64,000 nt of DNA from Streptomyces sp. NBC_00285 (GTDB lineage: Bacteria > Actinomycetota > Actinomycetes > Streptomycetales > Streptomycetaceae). The stretch spans positions 2,914,001 through 2,978,000 of the forward strand of contig NZ_CP108055.1 in NCBI RefSeq assembly GCF_036174265.1. Direction: 5' to 3'. Both the position numbers and the translations under genes were made by a program. Positions 35,967 to 46,425 of the stretch are shown here, in pieces. The notes under the pieces were generated by a model. That model was not told the DNA's origin, made no database searches, and was given only the letters and a program-made list of their open reading frames with translations. Positions within the stretch are counted from its first letter, which is position 1. Each line of letters opens with the position of its first letter.

Positions 35967-37952
35967 TCAGGGCATGTAGGTGACGGGCAGGTTCGCGGCC
36001 TTCGCCCCCGTGGGCGGGACCTGGAGGGTCTTCAGCGCGAACTCCATGACCTGCTTGTAGACGGGTCCGCAGATCTGGCCGCCGAAGTAACTGCCCTTGG
36101 TGGCGTTCTGGATGGCGCAGTAGACGGTGATGCGGGGCTTGTCGGCGGGCGCGAAGCCGGCGAACGACGAGGTGTAGCCCTTGTACCTGCCGGTGGCCGG
36201 ATCCACGCGGTTGGCCGTACCCGTCTTGCCCGCGACCCGGTAGCCGGGGATGCGCGCCTTGCCGCCGGTGCCCTCCTGGTCGTCCACGACCGACTCCAGC
36301 ATCTTGGCGAGCGTCCTGGCCGTCTTCGCGCTGACGACCCTTGTCTGCTTGGGGGTCGCGGCGGGGGTGAAGCGTCCGTCGGGCCCCTTCGTGCCGCGTA
36401 CGAGCGTGGGTTCGACGCGGACACCGCCGTTGGCGATCGTCGAGTAGACGGACGCGGCCTGCATCGCGTTGAGGGACACGCCCTGGCCGAAAGGAATCGT
36501 GAACTGCTGCGAGGTCGACCAGTCGGCGGGCTTGGCCAGGATGCCCGGGGTCTCGCCGGGGAAGTCGAGCCCGCTGTAGCTGCCGAGGCCGAACTTGCGC
36601 AGGTACGAGTAGAGGACCTGGTTGGCCTGCGTCTGGGTCTTGCCGAGCTGTCCGGTCGCCAGGATGGTGCCGATGTTGCTGGACTTGGCGAGCACGCCGT
36701 TGAGCGTGAGGTACCAGGTCGCGTGGTCGATGTCGTCCTTGAAGAGCCGGTCGCCGCGGTGCAGGCGGTTGGGCACGATCACATGCGTCAGCGGGGTGGC
36801 GACGCCCTGTTCCAGTACGGCGGCCATCGACATGACCTTGGCGGTGGAACCGGGCTCGTAGGCGTCCTGGAGGGCCGCGTTGCCCATGTTGACCGAGCTG
36901 GCCTTGCTCAGGTCGTTGGGGTCGAAGCCGGGCGCGTTGGCCATGGCGAGGACCTGGCCGGTCTGTGTGTCCTGCACTATCACGTACCCGCGGTCCGCAC
37001 CGGACTCCTTCACCTGGTCGGTGATGGCGTTCTGCGCGGCCCACTGGATGTCGCGGTCGATGGTGAGTTCGACGTCACTGCCGGGTACCGCGGGGGTCTC
37101 GGTGGAGCCCACGGTGGGCACCTGACGGCCGCCGGACTGGGCGTAGCGGATCTTGCCGTCCTTGCCGGCCAGCAGGGTGTTCAGCTGCTGCTCGACCCCA
37201 CCGCCGCCCTTGCCGTCGGCGTTGACCCAGCCCAGTATCCCGGCGGCGAGATCGCCGTTGGGGTACACGCGTTTGGTCGTCGGCACGGACAGGACGCCCG
37301 CGAGGACGTTGGCCGTGCCCGGGTCGGTCTCCGCCTTGTCGGCCAGCGCGGACCTGAGGTCCTTGATCTGCTTCCAGACCTGCGGGGTCTGGCGGTGCGC
37401 GAGCAGGACGTAGCGGAGCTTCTTGTCCTTGGGCCGCAACTTGTTCACGATCGTCTCCTGCTCCTGCCCCAGGATCGGGGCGAGCAGGGCGGCGGCCTGT
37501 TCGGGGCCGTCGTCGATCTTCAGCTGCTTGCGGGCGAACAGCGTGGGGTCGGCCGTGATGTCGTACGCGTCCTCACTGGTCGCGAGGGCCACGCCGTCGC
37601 GGTCGGTGATCCCGCCGCGCTCGGCGGCCAGCGTGTAGCCGACGTACCGGTTCTGCTCGGCCTTGGCGGCATAGGTGCTGGCATCGACCGCCTGCACCTG
37701 GAGCAGCCGTACGACGAAGGCACTCAGTACGAGGGTCAGTGCGAGGCCGACCAGGCGCAGCCGGGGGCGGGGGCTGCCCAGGCGGATGGTCTTGGGCGCC
37801 GCGGCGCGGGGTGCCGCAGGGCGGCGGGCCGGGCGGGCTCCGGGACCCGGGCGCGGCCGGCCGACAGGGCGGGCGGAGCGCTCGGGGCGCGCGGGTCCGG
37901 GCACGCGGCGGCGCGGCGGTTGCCTGCCGAAATCGTCGGACACTTCCGTCAC
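35967..37952 (-). CDS. ftsI: FtsI, septal peptidoglycan transpeptidase (class B PBP3)
   Basis: The 661-aa protein starts at GTG 37952, overlapping the ftsL stop by 4 nt. A 60-residue Arg/Pro-rich cytoplasmic head precedes one membrane helix (about 66-86), then the PBP dimerisation domain and the transpeptidase domain. Active-site motifs: Ser369-Thr-Ala-Lys372 (EPGSTAKVM), Ser424-Ser-Asn426 and Lys576-Thr-Gly578 (VAGKTGTANR). It cross-links septal peptidoglycan with FtsW and is a beta-lactam target. The stop at 35967 is followed by a gap before the murE start. Confidence 0.98.
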   Translation of the reverse strand: MTEVSDDFGRQPPRRRVPGPARPERSARPVGRPRPGPGARPARRPAAPRAAAPKTIRLGSPRPRLRLVGLALTLVLSAFVVRLLQVQAVDASTYAAKAEQNRYVGYTLAAERGGITDRDGVALATSEDAYDITADPTLFARKQLKIDDGPEQAAALLAPILGQEQETIVNKLRPKDKKLRYVLLAHRQTPQVWKQIKDLRSALADKAETDPGTANVLAGVLSVPTTKRVYPNGDLAAGILGWVNADGKGGGGVEQQLNTLLAGKDGKIRYAQSGGRQVPTVGSTETPAVPGSDVELTIDRDIQWAAQNAITDQVKESGADRGYVIVQDTQTGQVLAMANAPGFDPNDLSKASSVNMGNAALQDAYEPGSTAKVMSMAAVLEQGVATPLTHVIVPNRLHRGDRLFKDDIDHATWYLTLNGVLAKSSNIGTILATGQLGKTQTQANQVLYSYLRKFGLGSYSGLDFPGETPGILAKPADWSTSQQFTIPFGQGVSLNAMQAASVYSTIANGGVRVEPTLVRGTKGPDGRFTPAATPKQTRVVSAKTARTLAKMLESVVDDQEGTGGKARIPGYRVAGKTGTANRVDPATGRYKGYTSSFAGFAPADKPRITVYCAIQNATKGSYFGGQICGPVYKQVMEFALKTLQVPPTGAKAANLPVTYMP

Positions 37953-38536
37953 CTGCCGGGGGTCGGGGTCGGGTTCGTGGAGGGCGGCGCTTCGGAGGGG
38001 GCGGTTTCCGGGGCTGGTACGGCGGGTCCGGGGGTCTCGGCGGCCTCGGGGGCCTGCGACAGGGCGTCCGTCGGCGTGGGACTCACCGCCGGCGTCGGGA
38101 CGGCCGCGTTGCCGATCGCCTCGGGTGCGAGGACCAGCGGCATCCGCACGGAGGCCGGTTCGGCGCCGGAGGCGGGGGACGGGACGCCCTTGACGGTGCC
38201 GTCGGGGTCGAGGAACGCCGGGTCGCCGCCGGGCACCATGCCGAGTTCGCGGGCCCGGCGCACGAGGGCCTCGGGCGCGGAGTAGGCGTCGATGTCCCGC
38301 TGGAGGGCCTGTTGCTCGTCGGTGAGGCTCTTCGTGTCCTTCTGGAGGTCGCTGAGCTTGAACGACCCTTCGCTGAGCGCGGAGTTCAACACCAGCAGTC
38401 CGATGAGGCCACCTCCGAGGAGAAGGACCACGAGAAGCACGAAGGGGGCGCGGGCCGCCTGTCCGGGGCTCGCCGTGCCGGGAAAGAGGCGTGCGAACCT
38501 GGCCGCCCTCCCTCTCAGTTCGGGTTTCCTACTCAC
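37949..38536 (-). CDS. ftsL: FtsL-like septum-formation protein
   Basis: The 195-aa bitopic protein starts at GTG 38536 directly after GGAGGACGT. A basic head (about 1-32) precedes one membrane helix (about 33-53), then a short extracytoplasmic coiled coil (LSDLQKDTKSLTDEQQALQRDI). A long Pro/Thr/Ala-rich tail of about 90 residues follows, unlike the ~110-aa E. coli protein. Position between rsmH and ftsI, topology and coiled coil identify it; sequence identity in this family is always low. It overlaps ftsI by 4 nt. Confidence 0.88.
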   Translation of the reverse strand: MSRKPELRGRAARFARLFPGTASPGQAARAPFVLLVVLLLGGGLIGLLVLNSALSEGSFKLSDLQKDTKSLTDEQQALQRDIDAYSAPEALVRRARELGMVPGGDPAFLDPDGTVKGVPSPASGAEPASVRMPLVLAPEAIGNAAVPTPAVSPTPTDALSQAPEAAETPGPAVPAPETAPSEAPPSTNPTPTPGR

Positions 38537-38596
38537 ACGTCCTCCAGTGAGTCCGGTTCCCGAACCCACTCACACCCGTCACGCACCTCATGCACT

Positions 38597-39553
38597 TCAC
38601 TCGATGGACTCCCTGATTCGCTCGGCGCCCCTGCAGCGCGCCGGTGCCGCTCGCCGGTTCTCGGCGACCTCTTCCTCCGTGGGAAGTTCGGCACCGCGCG
38701 TGAGCAGCTTGAGCCGGGGCTGGTAACGCTCGGGTACGACGGGCAGCCCGGGCGGGGCGGTGATGGCGGCGCCGGCCGCGAGGACCTGCTTGACCAGCCG
38801 GTCCTCCAGCGAGTGGTACGACAGCACGGCGATCCGGCCGCCGACGGCGAGGGACTTCACCGCGGCCGGGATCGCCCGCTCCAGGACGGAGAGTTCGCCG
38901 TTGACCTCGATGCGCAGGGCCTGGAAGGTGCGCTTGGCCGGGTTGCCGCCGGTGCGCTTGGCGGCCTGCGGCAGGGAGTCCCGGATCAGCTCGACGAGCC
39001 TTGCGCTGTGGGAGAAGGGCTCCTTGGCCCGCTCGCGCACGATCGCGGACACGATCCGCTTGGCCTGCTTCTCCTCGCCGTACGCCCTGAGGATCCGCAC
39101 GAGTTCACCCGGCGGGTAGGTGTTGAGGACCTCGGCGGCGCTCATGCCGGTCGTCTGGTCCATGCGCATGTCGAGCGGCGCGTCCTGGGCGTAGGCGAAG
39201 CCGCGGTCGGCCTCGTCGAGCTGCATGGAGGAGACGCCGAGGTCGAAGAGGACACCCTGGACGTGGGCGATGCCGAGCCTGCTCAGGACGTCCGGGAGCT
39301 CGTCGTAGACCGCGTGCACCAGGGTCGCGCGCTCGCCGAAGGGCGCGAGCCGCTCGCCGGACAGGCGCAGGGCCTCCTTGTCCCGGTCCAGGGCGACCAG
39401 CCGGGCTTCGGGGAACCGCTGGAGCAGGGCCTCGCTGTGGCCGCCGAGGCCGAGCGTGCAGTCGACGACCACCGCTCCGGGCCGCTCGATGGCGGGGGCC
39501 AACAGGTCCAGGCACCGCTGGAGCATCACCGGGACGTGTCGACTCTGGCTCAA
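38597..39553 (-). CDS. rsmH: RsmH, 16S rRNA m4C1402 methyltransferase (MraW)
   Basis: The 318-aa SAM-dependent enzyme N4-methylates cytosine 1402 of 16S rRNA. It probably starts at TTG 39553 ([18 protein letters not shown]) after GAGAGGG. Motifs: [20 protein letters not shown] (SAM), [43 protein letters not shown] and [12 protein letters not shown]. It is the first gene of the dcw transcript; no mraZ lies before it in this window. The promoter is about 230 nt upstream. Confidence 0.97.
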   Translation of the reverse strand: MSQSRHVPVMLQRCLDLLAPAIERPGAVVVDCTLGLGGHSEALLQRFPEARLVALDRDKEALRLSGERLAPFGERATLVHAVYDELPDVLSRLGIAHVQGVLFDLGVSSMQLDEADRGFAYAQDAPLDMRMDQTTGMSAAEVLNTYPPGELVRILRAYGEEKQAKRIVSAIVRERAKEPFSHSARLVELIRDSLPQAAKRTGGNPAKRTFQALRIEVNGELSVLERAIPAAVKSLAVGGRIAVLSYHSLEDRLVKQVLAAGAAITAPPGLPVVPERYQPRLKLLTRGAELPTEEEVAENRRAAPARCRGAERIRESIE

Positions 39554-39783
39554 GGGGCCCTCTCAGGTCCGGCGGGCCGTGCGCACCGCCGGTTCCCTCG
39601 CTCTCCCCGGCACGCGGGGTCCCGGTGAAGGGGAGGCCTGCCGGCGCCGGAAGCGTCAGCCGACCGGGAGCGGGAGGAGGCCGAGCCGTACGTACGCGCC
39701 GCGCACGTGGGGAGACCGCCCGTGCGTGAGCCGGGGGCCTCCGGGGAGTGTCAGCAAGGAGGCCTCGCCTCCCGCTTCGCGTC
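39554..39783 (-). promoter_or_regulatory. long structured 5' leader of the dcw transcript
   Basis: About 225 nt separate the predicted promoter from rsmH without a convincing gene. Several GC-rich inverted repeats are present, such as GGGAGGCGAGGCCTCC. No known riboswitch motif is recognised. It may fold or attenuate, but I see no specific mechanism. Confidence 0.4.
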
Positions 39784-39811
39784 ACTTTAGTCCACGGGGT
39801 CTCGCGGTCAA
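39784..39811 (-). promoter_or_regulatory. predicted promoter of the dcw cluster
   Basis: On the minus strand TTGACC (39811-39806) and TAAAGT (39789-39784) are separated by 16 nt, a good match to the vegetative consensus. It is the best promoter-like element upstream of rsmH. Confidence 0.6.
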
Positions 39812-39896
39812 TCAACCGGCCTGCGCGTCGCGCAGCGGTCCCGCCCCGAAGCGACGAGAGGCCGGAAACCACCCGTTCGGGTGCACCCGGGACTCC

Positions 39897-39914
39897 GTGT
39901 GGGGTACCTCACAC
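39897..39914. promoter_or_regulatory. near-perfect palindrome upstream of the carbonic anhydrase gene
   Basis: GTGTGGGGTACCTCACAC is symmetric except for one base pair position. It lies 91 nt before the chosen carbonic anhydrase start, between the divergent dcw and carbonic anhydrase promoters, and may be an operator. Confidence 0.45.
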
Positions 39915-39987
39915 CTAGGACGTGATGACGCTCTTTTTCCCTTCTCACGGCAGGACCGGGACGCCGGTGACCAGTACCGTCATGGTT

Positions 39988-40530
39988 ATGACGACTTCCG
40001 CATCCGTTCCCACCGAAGGCGCCATATCCCGCGACGGCAGCGTGACCGACCGCCTGGTCGATGCCAACGAGCGGTACGCCGCCGCGTTCGCCGACCCCGG
40101 TATGGACGCCCGCCCGGTCCTGCACGTGGCCGTCGTGGCCTGCATGGACGCCCGTCTCGACCTGCACGCCGCGCTCGGTCTGGAGCTCGGCGACTGCCAC
40201 ACCATCCGCAACGCGGGTGGCGTGGTCACCGACGACGTGATCCGCTCGCTCACCATCAGCCAGCGCAAGCTCGGCACCAGCAGCATCGTCCTGATCCACC
40301 ACACCGGCTGCGGTCTGGAGGCGATCACCGAGGACTTCCGCACCGAGCTGGAGATGGAGGTCGGCCAGCGGCCCGCATGGGCGGTGGAGGCCTTCCGGGA
40401 CGTCGACCAGGACGTACGGCAGTCCATGCAGCGGGTGCGCACCTCACCGTTCCTGCTCCACGCCGACGACGTGCGCGGCTTCGTGTTCGACGTGAAGACG
40501 GGCCTGCTGCGCGAGATCGACCCCGCCTGA
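39988..40530 (+). CDS. beta-class carbonic anhydrase
   Basis: The 180-aa cytoplasmic enzyme interconverts CO2 and bicarbonate. Zinc ligands are Cys52 (ACMDAR, with the Asp54-Arg56 dyad), His105 and Cys108 (HHTGCG). These place it in the beta class; the size fits the small actinobacterial subgroup. The start is uncertain: ATG 39988 (MTTSASVPTEGA) is used, ATG 39982 is two codons earlier, and the frame is open to GTG 39922; none has a strong ribosome site. It stands alone, diverging from rsmH. Confidence 0.93.
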   Translation: MTTSASVPTEGAISRDGSVTDRLVDANERYAAAFADPGMDARPVLHVAVVACMDARLDLHAALGLELGDCHTIRNAGGVVTDDVIRSLTISQRKLGTSSIVLIHHTGCGLEAITEDFRTELEMEVGQRPAWAVEAFRDVDQDVRQSMQRVRTSPFLLHADDVRGFVFDVKTGLLREIDPA

Positions 40531-40767
40531 CGGGCGGCCGAAGCTGTCGTTCGGCTGTTGATTTCGACGCTTGGGGTGCCCAGAACACCGCAAGACCGAC
40601 ATAGTGCAGCCAGTTGTCCACAGTCGAGTGACACGAATCGGTAACGGCAGCAAGAATGCGGGTGTGACATCACGCTGAGCGTTTCACGTGTGGTGTCCGT
40701 GATTCGGGGTGGGCCGGTTACGCGTCACAGAGCGTCGGCCCGGAACGTACGGGCCGAGGAGGGCCGG

Positions 40768-41801
<1,034 letters not shown>

Positions 41802-41802
<1 letters not shown>

Positions 41803-43172
41803 TGAGCTCCGGCGGCCCTGGCAGCTCCGGCCATGCCGAGGCCGACCGGGGCGACAAGGGCGGGATCCGTACGGCGCTGGCCGGTCTGACCACGCGGGGC
41901 CGTTCCTTCTTCGCCGCCGGCATCGCCGCGGCCATCTGCTCCTACGTCCTCGGCCAGAGCGACCTGCTGCGGGTCGGCCTGCTGCTGGCCGTGCTGCCCC
42001 TGGTGTGCGCGGGCGTGCTCTACCGCACCCGCTACCGGGTCGCGGGCAGCCGCAGGCTCTCTCCCGCGCGCGTGCCCGCCGGCAGCGAGGCGCGCGTCCA
42101 TCTGCGGATGGACAACGTCTCCCGGCTGTCCACCGGCCTGCTGATGCTCCAGGACCGGGTGCCCTACGTCCTCGGCCCGCGCCCCCGCTTCGTGCTCGAC
42201 CGGGTCGAGCCGGGCGGCCGCCGCGAGGTGTCCTACCGGGTCCGCTCCGACCTGCGCGGCCGCTACCCGCTGGGCCCGCTCCAGCTGCGCCTGACCGACC
42301 CGTTCGGGATGTGCGAGCTGACCCGCTCCTTCTCGACGCACGACACCCTGACCGTGATCCCGCGCGTGGAGGCATTGCCGCCGGTGCGGCTGAACGGCGA
42401 GGCCAGGGGGTACGGCGACGGACGGCAGCGCTCGCTCGCCCTGGCCGGCGAGGACGACGTGATCCCGCGCGGCTACCGCTACGGCGACGACCTGCGCCGC
42501 GTGCACTGGCGCTCCACCGCCCGCTACGGCGAGCTGATGGTCCGCCGTGAGGAGCAGCCCCAGCGCGCCCGCTGCACGGTGCTCCTGGACACCCGGGGCA
42601 TCGCCTTCGCGGGCGCGGGCCCGGACTCGGCCTTCGAGTGGGCCGTCTCGGGAGCCGCCTCCGTCCTGGTCCACATGCTCGAACGGGGCTTCTCCGTGCG
42701 GCTGTTGACGGACACCGGGAACTCCGTGCCCGGTGAGGGCGCCGACGGCTTCGCGGGCGCCAGCCAGGGGACGGCTGACGCGGCGGGACTGATGATGGAC
42801 ACTCTCGCGGTGATCGACCACTCCGACGGCACAGGGCTGTCGCTCGCGTACGACGTGCTGCGCAGCGGGAACGAAGGGCTGCTGGTGGCCTTCTTCGGGG
42901 ACCTCGACGAGGAACAGGCCGCGGTGGCCGCCAAGATGCGGCAGCGCAGCGGGGGTGCGCTCGCCTTCGTGCTCGACAGCGAGAGCTGGGTGCGCGAACC
43001 GGCCGACGGGCCCGCGCCGGTGGAGGAGCACGAGGAACGGCTGCGGATGCTGCGCGAGGCGGGCTGGACCGCACTGGGCGTGCCGCGCGGCACCTCGCTG
43101 GAGGAGCTGTGGCGTCTCGCGGACCGCGAGCGCACGGGCGTCGGTGCGGCCGGCGCCGGGGAGGCATCGTGA
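41802..43172 (+). CDS. DUF58-domain membrane protein
   Basis: The 456-aa protein is taken from ATG 41802; the GTG codon just before (41799) is an alternative giving a 4-nt overlap with moxR. Two helices near 36-72 anchor the N-terminus. The DUF58 signature is DVIPRGYRYGDDLRRVHWRSTARYGELMVRR. A VWA-like domain follows (CTVLLDTRGIAF). DUF58 proteins partner MoxR ATPases in many bacteria; the biochemical role is undefined. The next gene starts within its stop codon. Confidence 0.92.
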
Positions 43173-45583
43173 TGAGCGGGCGGGCACGACTGGCGCTGTG
43201 CGCGTGGGCGGCCACGCTGATGGCCGCGTGCGCTCTGCTCCCGCTGGTCGAGCCGGTCACCTGGATCATCCAGGCGGCCTTCCTGCTCGGGGTGCAGACC
43301 GTGGTGGGAGCGGTGACCCGGCGGATACCGCTGGCCCGTCCGCTGACGGTGGCGGCCCAGACGATCGTCACGCTGGTCATGCTGACCCTGATCTTCGCCC
43401 GCTCTCAGGCCTTCCTCGGACTGATCCCCGGCCCGAGCGTGTTCCTGCACTTCGGGGACCTGCTCCAGCAGGGCGGCGACGACATCGCGCGGTACGCGAT
43501 CCCGGCGCCGCTGGAGTCCGACGGCATCAAGCTGATGGTGTTCGGCGGTGTCCTGATCATCGGGCTCGCGGTGGACACCATCGCGGTGACCTTCCGCAGC
43601 GCGGCCCCGGCGGGCCTGCCGCTGCTCGCGCTGTACTCCGTCGCCGCGGGGCTGTCCGACGGCGGGGGCGACTGGCTGTGGTTCCTGCTCGCCGCGGCCG
43701 GCTATCTGCTGCTGCTCCTGGCCGAGGGCCGCGAACGGCTCTCGCAGTGGGGCCGGGTCTTCGGCGGGGCGTCGCGGGTACCGGGCGGTGACTCCGGCCC
43801 GGTGGCACCGGTCCGTACCGGGCGGCGCATCGGCGCGGTCGCGCTGGGCATCGCCCTCGTGGTGCCGATCGCCCTGCCCACGATGAGCGGCGGTCTCCTG
43901 GACGCGGCCGGCGCGGGTGTGGGCGTGGGCAACGGGAACGGCGGCACCATCTCCGCGGTGAACCCCCTGCTGACCCTGCGCGACAGCCTGAACGTCGACG
44001 AGGACCGCCAGGCCCTGTCCGTGCAGACCGGGAAGGACACCGACGTCTCCAACCTGTACCTGCGGATCGTCTCCCTCGACGACTTCGACGGCCGGACCTG
44101 GAAGCCGTCCAAGCGGTCCATCACCGGCGTACCGGACGACTTCCCCACCCCGGTCGGCCTCGGCTCGGACGTCAAGCGCACCGAGATCGAGACCACCGTC
44201 TCGGCGGCGAGCTGGTACCAGCAGAACTACCTGCCGATGCCGTATCCGCCCAGTGGCGTCAAGACCCGGGGCAGCTGGCGGTACGAGCCCGAGGGCATGG
44301 CGCTGGTCGGGGACCACGGGCAGAACACGGGCGGGCTGACGTACCAGGTGAAGAGCCTGGAGGTGGAGCCGACGGCCGAGCAGCTCGCGGCGGCACCGGC
44401 CGCTCCCCCGTCCATCCAGCGCGAGTACACCGAACTGCCCGACTCGCTGCCCCGGGTGGTCGCCACGACCGCCCGCCAGGTCACCGAGGGTTCGAAGAAC
44501 CCCTATGAGCAGGCGGTCGCGCTCCAGGACTACTTCGCGGTGAACGGCGGCTTCCAGTACGACACCCATGTGGAGGTCGGCGACGGGCCCAACGCGATCG
44601 CCAACTTCCTGCGGGACAAGCAGGGCTTCTGCGTCCACTTCTCCTTCGCCATGGCGGCGATGGCCCGCTCCCTGGGCATTCCGGCCCGTGTCGCGGTGGG
44701 CTTCGCACCCGGTGTCCCGCAGGCGGACGGCTCGGTGTCGGTGGGGCTCAAGGACGCCCACGCCTGGCCCGAGCTGTACTTCGAGGGAGTGGGCTGGACC
44801 CGCTTCGAGCCCACTCCGACCCGGGGCACGGTGCCCTCGTACACCGTCCCGGACGCCACCGGCAACCTGCCTCCCGACGTGGCACGGCCGTCCGCGGGGT
44901 CGTCCACGGCTCCGTCGGCCTCAGCCTCGGCGAGCGACAACTGCTCGGCCCAGCTGCGGAAGCTGGAGGCGTGCGACAGCGCGTCTCCCGCGGCAGCGGC
45001 CGCCCAGGACGGCGGGGGCCCCTGGTGGGCCGTACGCGGCCAGTGGTGGTACCTGAAGCTGCTGTTCTGGATGGTCGTGGGGCTGGCCGGTCTCGCGATC
45101 CCCCTGTCACCGATGCTGTTGCGGCTGCGCGCCCGTTCGGTACGTCTGGGTGCGCACGGCCGCAGCGAGGCGGACGCCGCCGCGCACACCCTGGCGGCCT
45201 GGCAGGAACTGACCGACACGGCCTGGGACTTCGGGATCACGCCGGACGACTCGCAGACACCACGCAGGGCGGCGGCGCGGATCGTACGGCTCGGGCATCT
45301 CGAACCGACGGCCGCGGCCTCGGTGCACCGGGTGGCGGACGCCGTGGAGCAGGTGCTCTACGCCCCGCGGCCCCTGCCGACGGTCGGCCTCACCCAGGAC
45401 GTCCACCGGGTGATCGGCGGACTGCGGGGGTCGGTCGGCAGGGGCACGCGGATGCGTGCACTGCTCGCGCCGCGTTCGACCGCACGAGTGGTGTGGGCGG
45501 CGTCGGAGTGGTGGGCCGAGGTCAGGACACGCGTGGCGGCGGCCCGGCCGACGCTGCGCAAGCCGTCCGGTCAGGAAGGCTGA
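43172..45583 (+). CDS. transglutaminase-like membrane protein (TgpA-type)
   Basis: The 803-aa protein starts at ATG 43172, sharing one base with the DUF58 stop. About six N-terminal helices (residues 1-240) precede a large extracytoplasmic part with a transglutaminase-like domain. The catalytic Cys487 is in GFCVHFSFAMAAMAR, His530 in DAHAWPELYF, and the third residue in RFEPTP. A Ser/Pro-rich stretch, one more helix (about 630-650) and a cytoplasmic DUF4129-like tail complete it. The fold may crosslink or cleave wall-associated proteins; the substrate is unknown. It ends the operon. Confidence 0.93.
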   Translation: MSGRARLALCAWAATLMAACALLPLVEPVTWIIQAAFLLGVQTVVGAVTRRIPLARPLTVAAQTIVTLVMLTLIFARSQAFLGLIPGPSVFLHFGDLLQQGGDDIARYAIPAPLESDGIKLMVFGGVLIIGLAVDTIAVTFRSAAPAGLPLLALYSVAAGLSDGGGDWLWFLLAAAGYLLLLLAEGRERLSQWGRVFGGASRVPGGDSGPVAPVRTGRRIGAVALGIALVVPIALPTMSGGLLDAAGAGVGVGNGNGGTISAVNPLLTLRDSLNVDEDRQALSVQTGKDTDVSNLYLRIVSLDDFDGRTWKPSKRSITGVPDDFPTPVGLGSDVKRTEIETTVSAASWYQQNYLPMPYPPSGVKTRGSWRYEPEGMALVGDHGQNTGGLTYQVKSLEVEPTAEQLAAAPAAPPSIQREYTELPDSLPRVVATTARQVTEGSKNPYEQAVALQDYFAVNGGFQYDTHVEVGDGPNAIANFLRDKQGFCVHFSFAMAAMARSLGIPARVAVGFAPGVPQADGSVSVGLKDAHAWPELYFEGVGWTRFEPTPTRGTVPSYTVPDATGNLPPDVARPSAGSSTAPSASASASDNCSAQLRKLEACDSASPAAAAAQDGGGPWWAVRGQWWYLKLLFWMVVGLAGLAIPLSPMLLRLRARSVRLGAHGRSEADAAAHTLAAWQELTDTAWDFGITPDDSQTPRRAAARIVRLGHLEPTAAASVHRVADAVEQVLYAPRPLPTVGLTQDVHRVIGGLRGSVGRGTRMRALLAPRSTARVVWAASEWWAEVRTRVAAARPTLRKPSGQEG

Positions 45584-45610
45584 AAGCCGCGCCTACGGGC
45601 GACGGAACGC

Positions 45611-45645
45611 CGGTGGCCCGGGCCTCTCGAAGGCCCGGGCCACCG
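45611..45645 (+). terminator. terminator of the moxR-DUF58-transglutaminase operon
   Basis: CGGTGGCCCGGGCCT pairs perfectly with AGGCCCGGGCCACCG around CTCGA, 27 nt after the transglutaminase stop. Confidence 0.85.
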
Positions 45646-45682
45646 TGCTGCCGGAGACGTCCTGAGGGTTGAGGGCATGGGT

Positions 45683-45724
45683 TGAGGGGGTGACCCCACC
45701 TTGCCGGGTGAGGTCACCCCCTCA
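45683..45724 (-). terminator. terminator of the DUF3040 gene
   Basis: TGAGGGGGTGACC pairs with GGTCACCCCCTCA around a 16-nt loop, 30 nt past the DUF3040 stop. It lies tail to tail with the operon terminator at 45611-45645. Confidence 0.75.
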
Positions 45725-45753
45725 GGAGTTCTGCGGGAGCGGCAGGGCCGCGG

Positions 45754-46149
45754 CTACTGGCCGCCCTGCTCGTCGCGGCGCCGCTGCCAGCGCTGCTCGA
45801 TCCGGTCCATCATCGAGCGCTTCTGGCGTCCCTGGCGACGGGCGTGCGGGGCGCCCGCGGCGGGCTGTTCGCCCGGCTTGGGGGCCTTGCGCCACCCGGT
45901 CACTGCCAGCACCGCACAGCCCAGCATGACCAGGAAGCCCACCACGCTGAGCCACACCTGCTTGGCGACCATACCGGCCATGAGGAGCGCGATACCCACG
46001 AGGAAGCCGGCGACCGCCTGGTAGACCCGTCGCCGGGTGTACGTACGCAGCCCGCTTCCCTCAAGCGCTGTCGCGAACTTGGGATCTTCGGCGTACAGCG
46101 CTCGCTCCATCTGCTCGAGCATTCGCTGCTCGTGCTCCGAGAGCGGCAC
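45754..46149 (-). CDS. DUF3040 family membrane protein
   Basis: The 131-aa protein starts at GTG 46149 after GAGGAGG. It begins with MPLSEHEQRMLEQMERAL, the hallmark DUF3040 N-terminus, followed by FATAL. Two membrane helices (about 43-62 and 64-84) and a very basic C-terminal tail follow. The family is common in actinobacteria and has no known function. Confidence 0.92.
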   Translation of the reverse strand: MPLSEHEQRMLEQMERALYAEDPKFATALEGSGLRTYTRRRVYQAVAGFLVGIALLMAGMVAKQVWLSVVGFLVMLGCAVLAVTGWRKAPKPGEQPAAGAPHARRQGRQKRSMMDRIEQRWQRRRDEQGGQ

Positions 46150-46197
46150 GTCGTCCTCCTCATCGTGCAGTCGCCGGGGCGACTCGGGGGTCCCTTC

Positions 46198-46226
46198 AGG
46201 ATAGGCAGGGAATCGCCCCCGTGAAA
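46198..46226 (-). promoter_or_regulatory. promoter of the DUF3040 gene
   Basis: On the minus strand TTTCAC and TATCCT are separated by 17 nt, about 50 nt upstream of the GTG. The match to the HrdB consensus is good. Confidence 0.6.
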
Positions 46227-46275
46227 CCCGCCCCTCTGCGCCAATTGGCCGACCGGGATCCGCCATGAGCGCTCC

Positions 46276-46306
46276 GGCCGCTGAATCTTGTCATTCCCCA
46301 GCGGCC
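46276..46306 (-). terminator. hairpin after the methyltransferase gene
   Basis: GGCCGCTG pairs with CAGCGGCC around a 15-nt loop, about 120 nt past the methyltransferase stop. It may end that transcript before the DUF3040 promoter. Confidence 0.45.
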
Positions 46307-46425
46307 GTCCCGTCATGCCGGGCGGTCTCCCTCGATCATACGGCGCTGAGCGCCCGATCGGGGGGCCTGTGGCGTACTCCATGTGCCATCAAGTACCTGA
46401 TCAGCAGTACGGCGCAGGAGGCTGC

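Noticed and set aside
39554..39987. mraZ or RNase P RNA in the gap upstream of rsmH
   Set aside because: No MraZ-like frame, and none of the conserved RNase P blocks (such as GAGGAAAGTC) on either strand.
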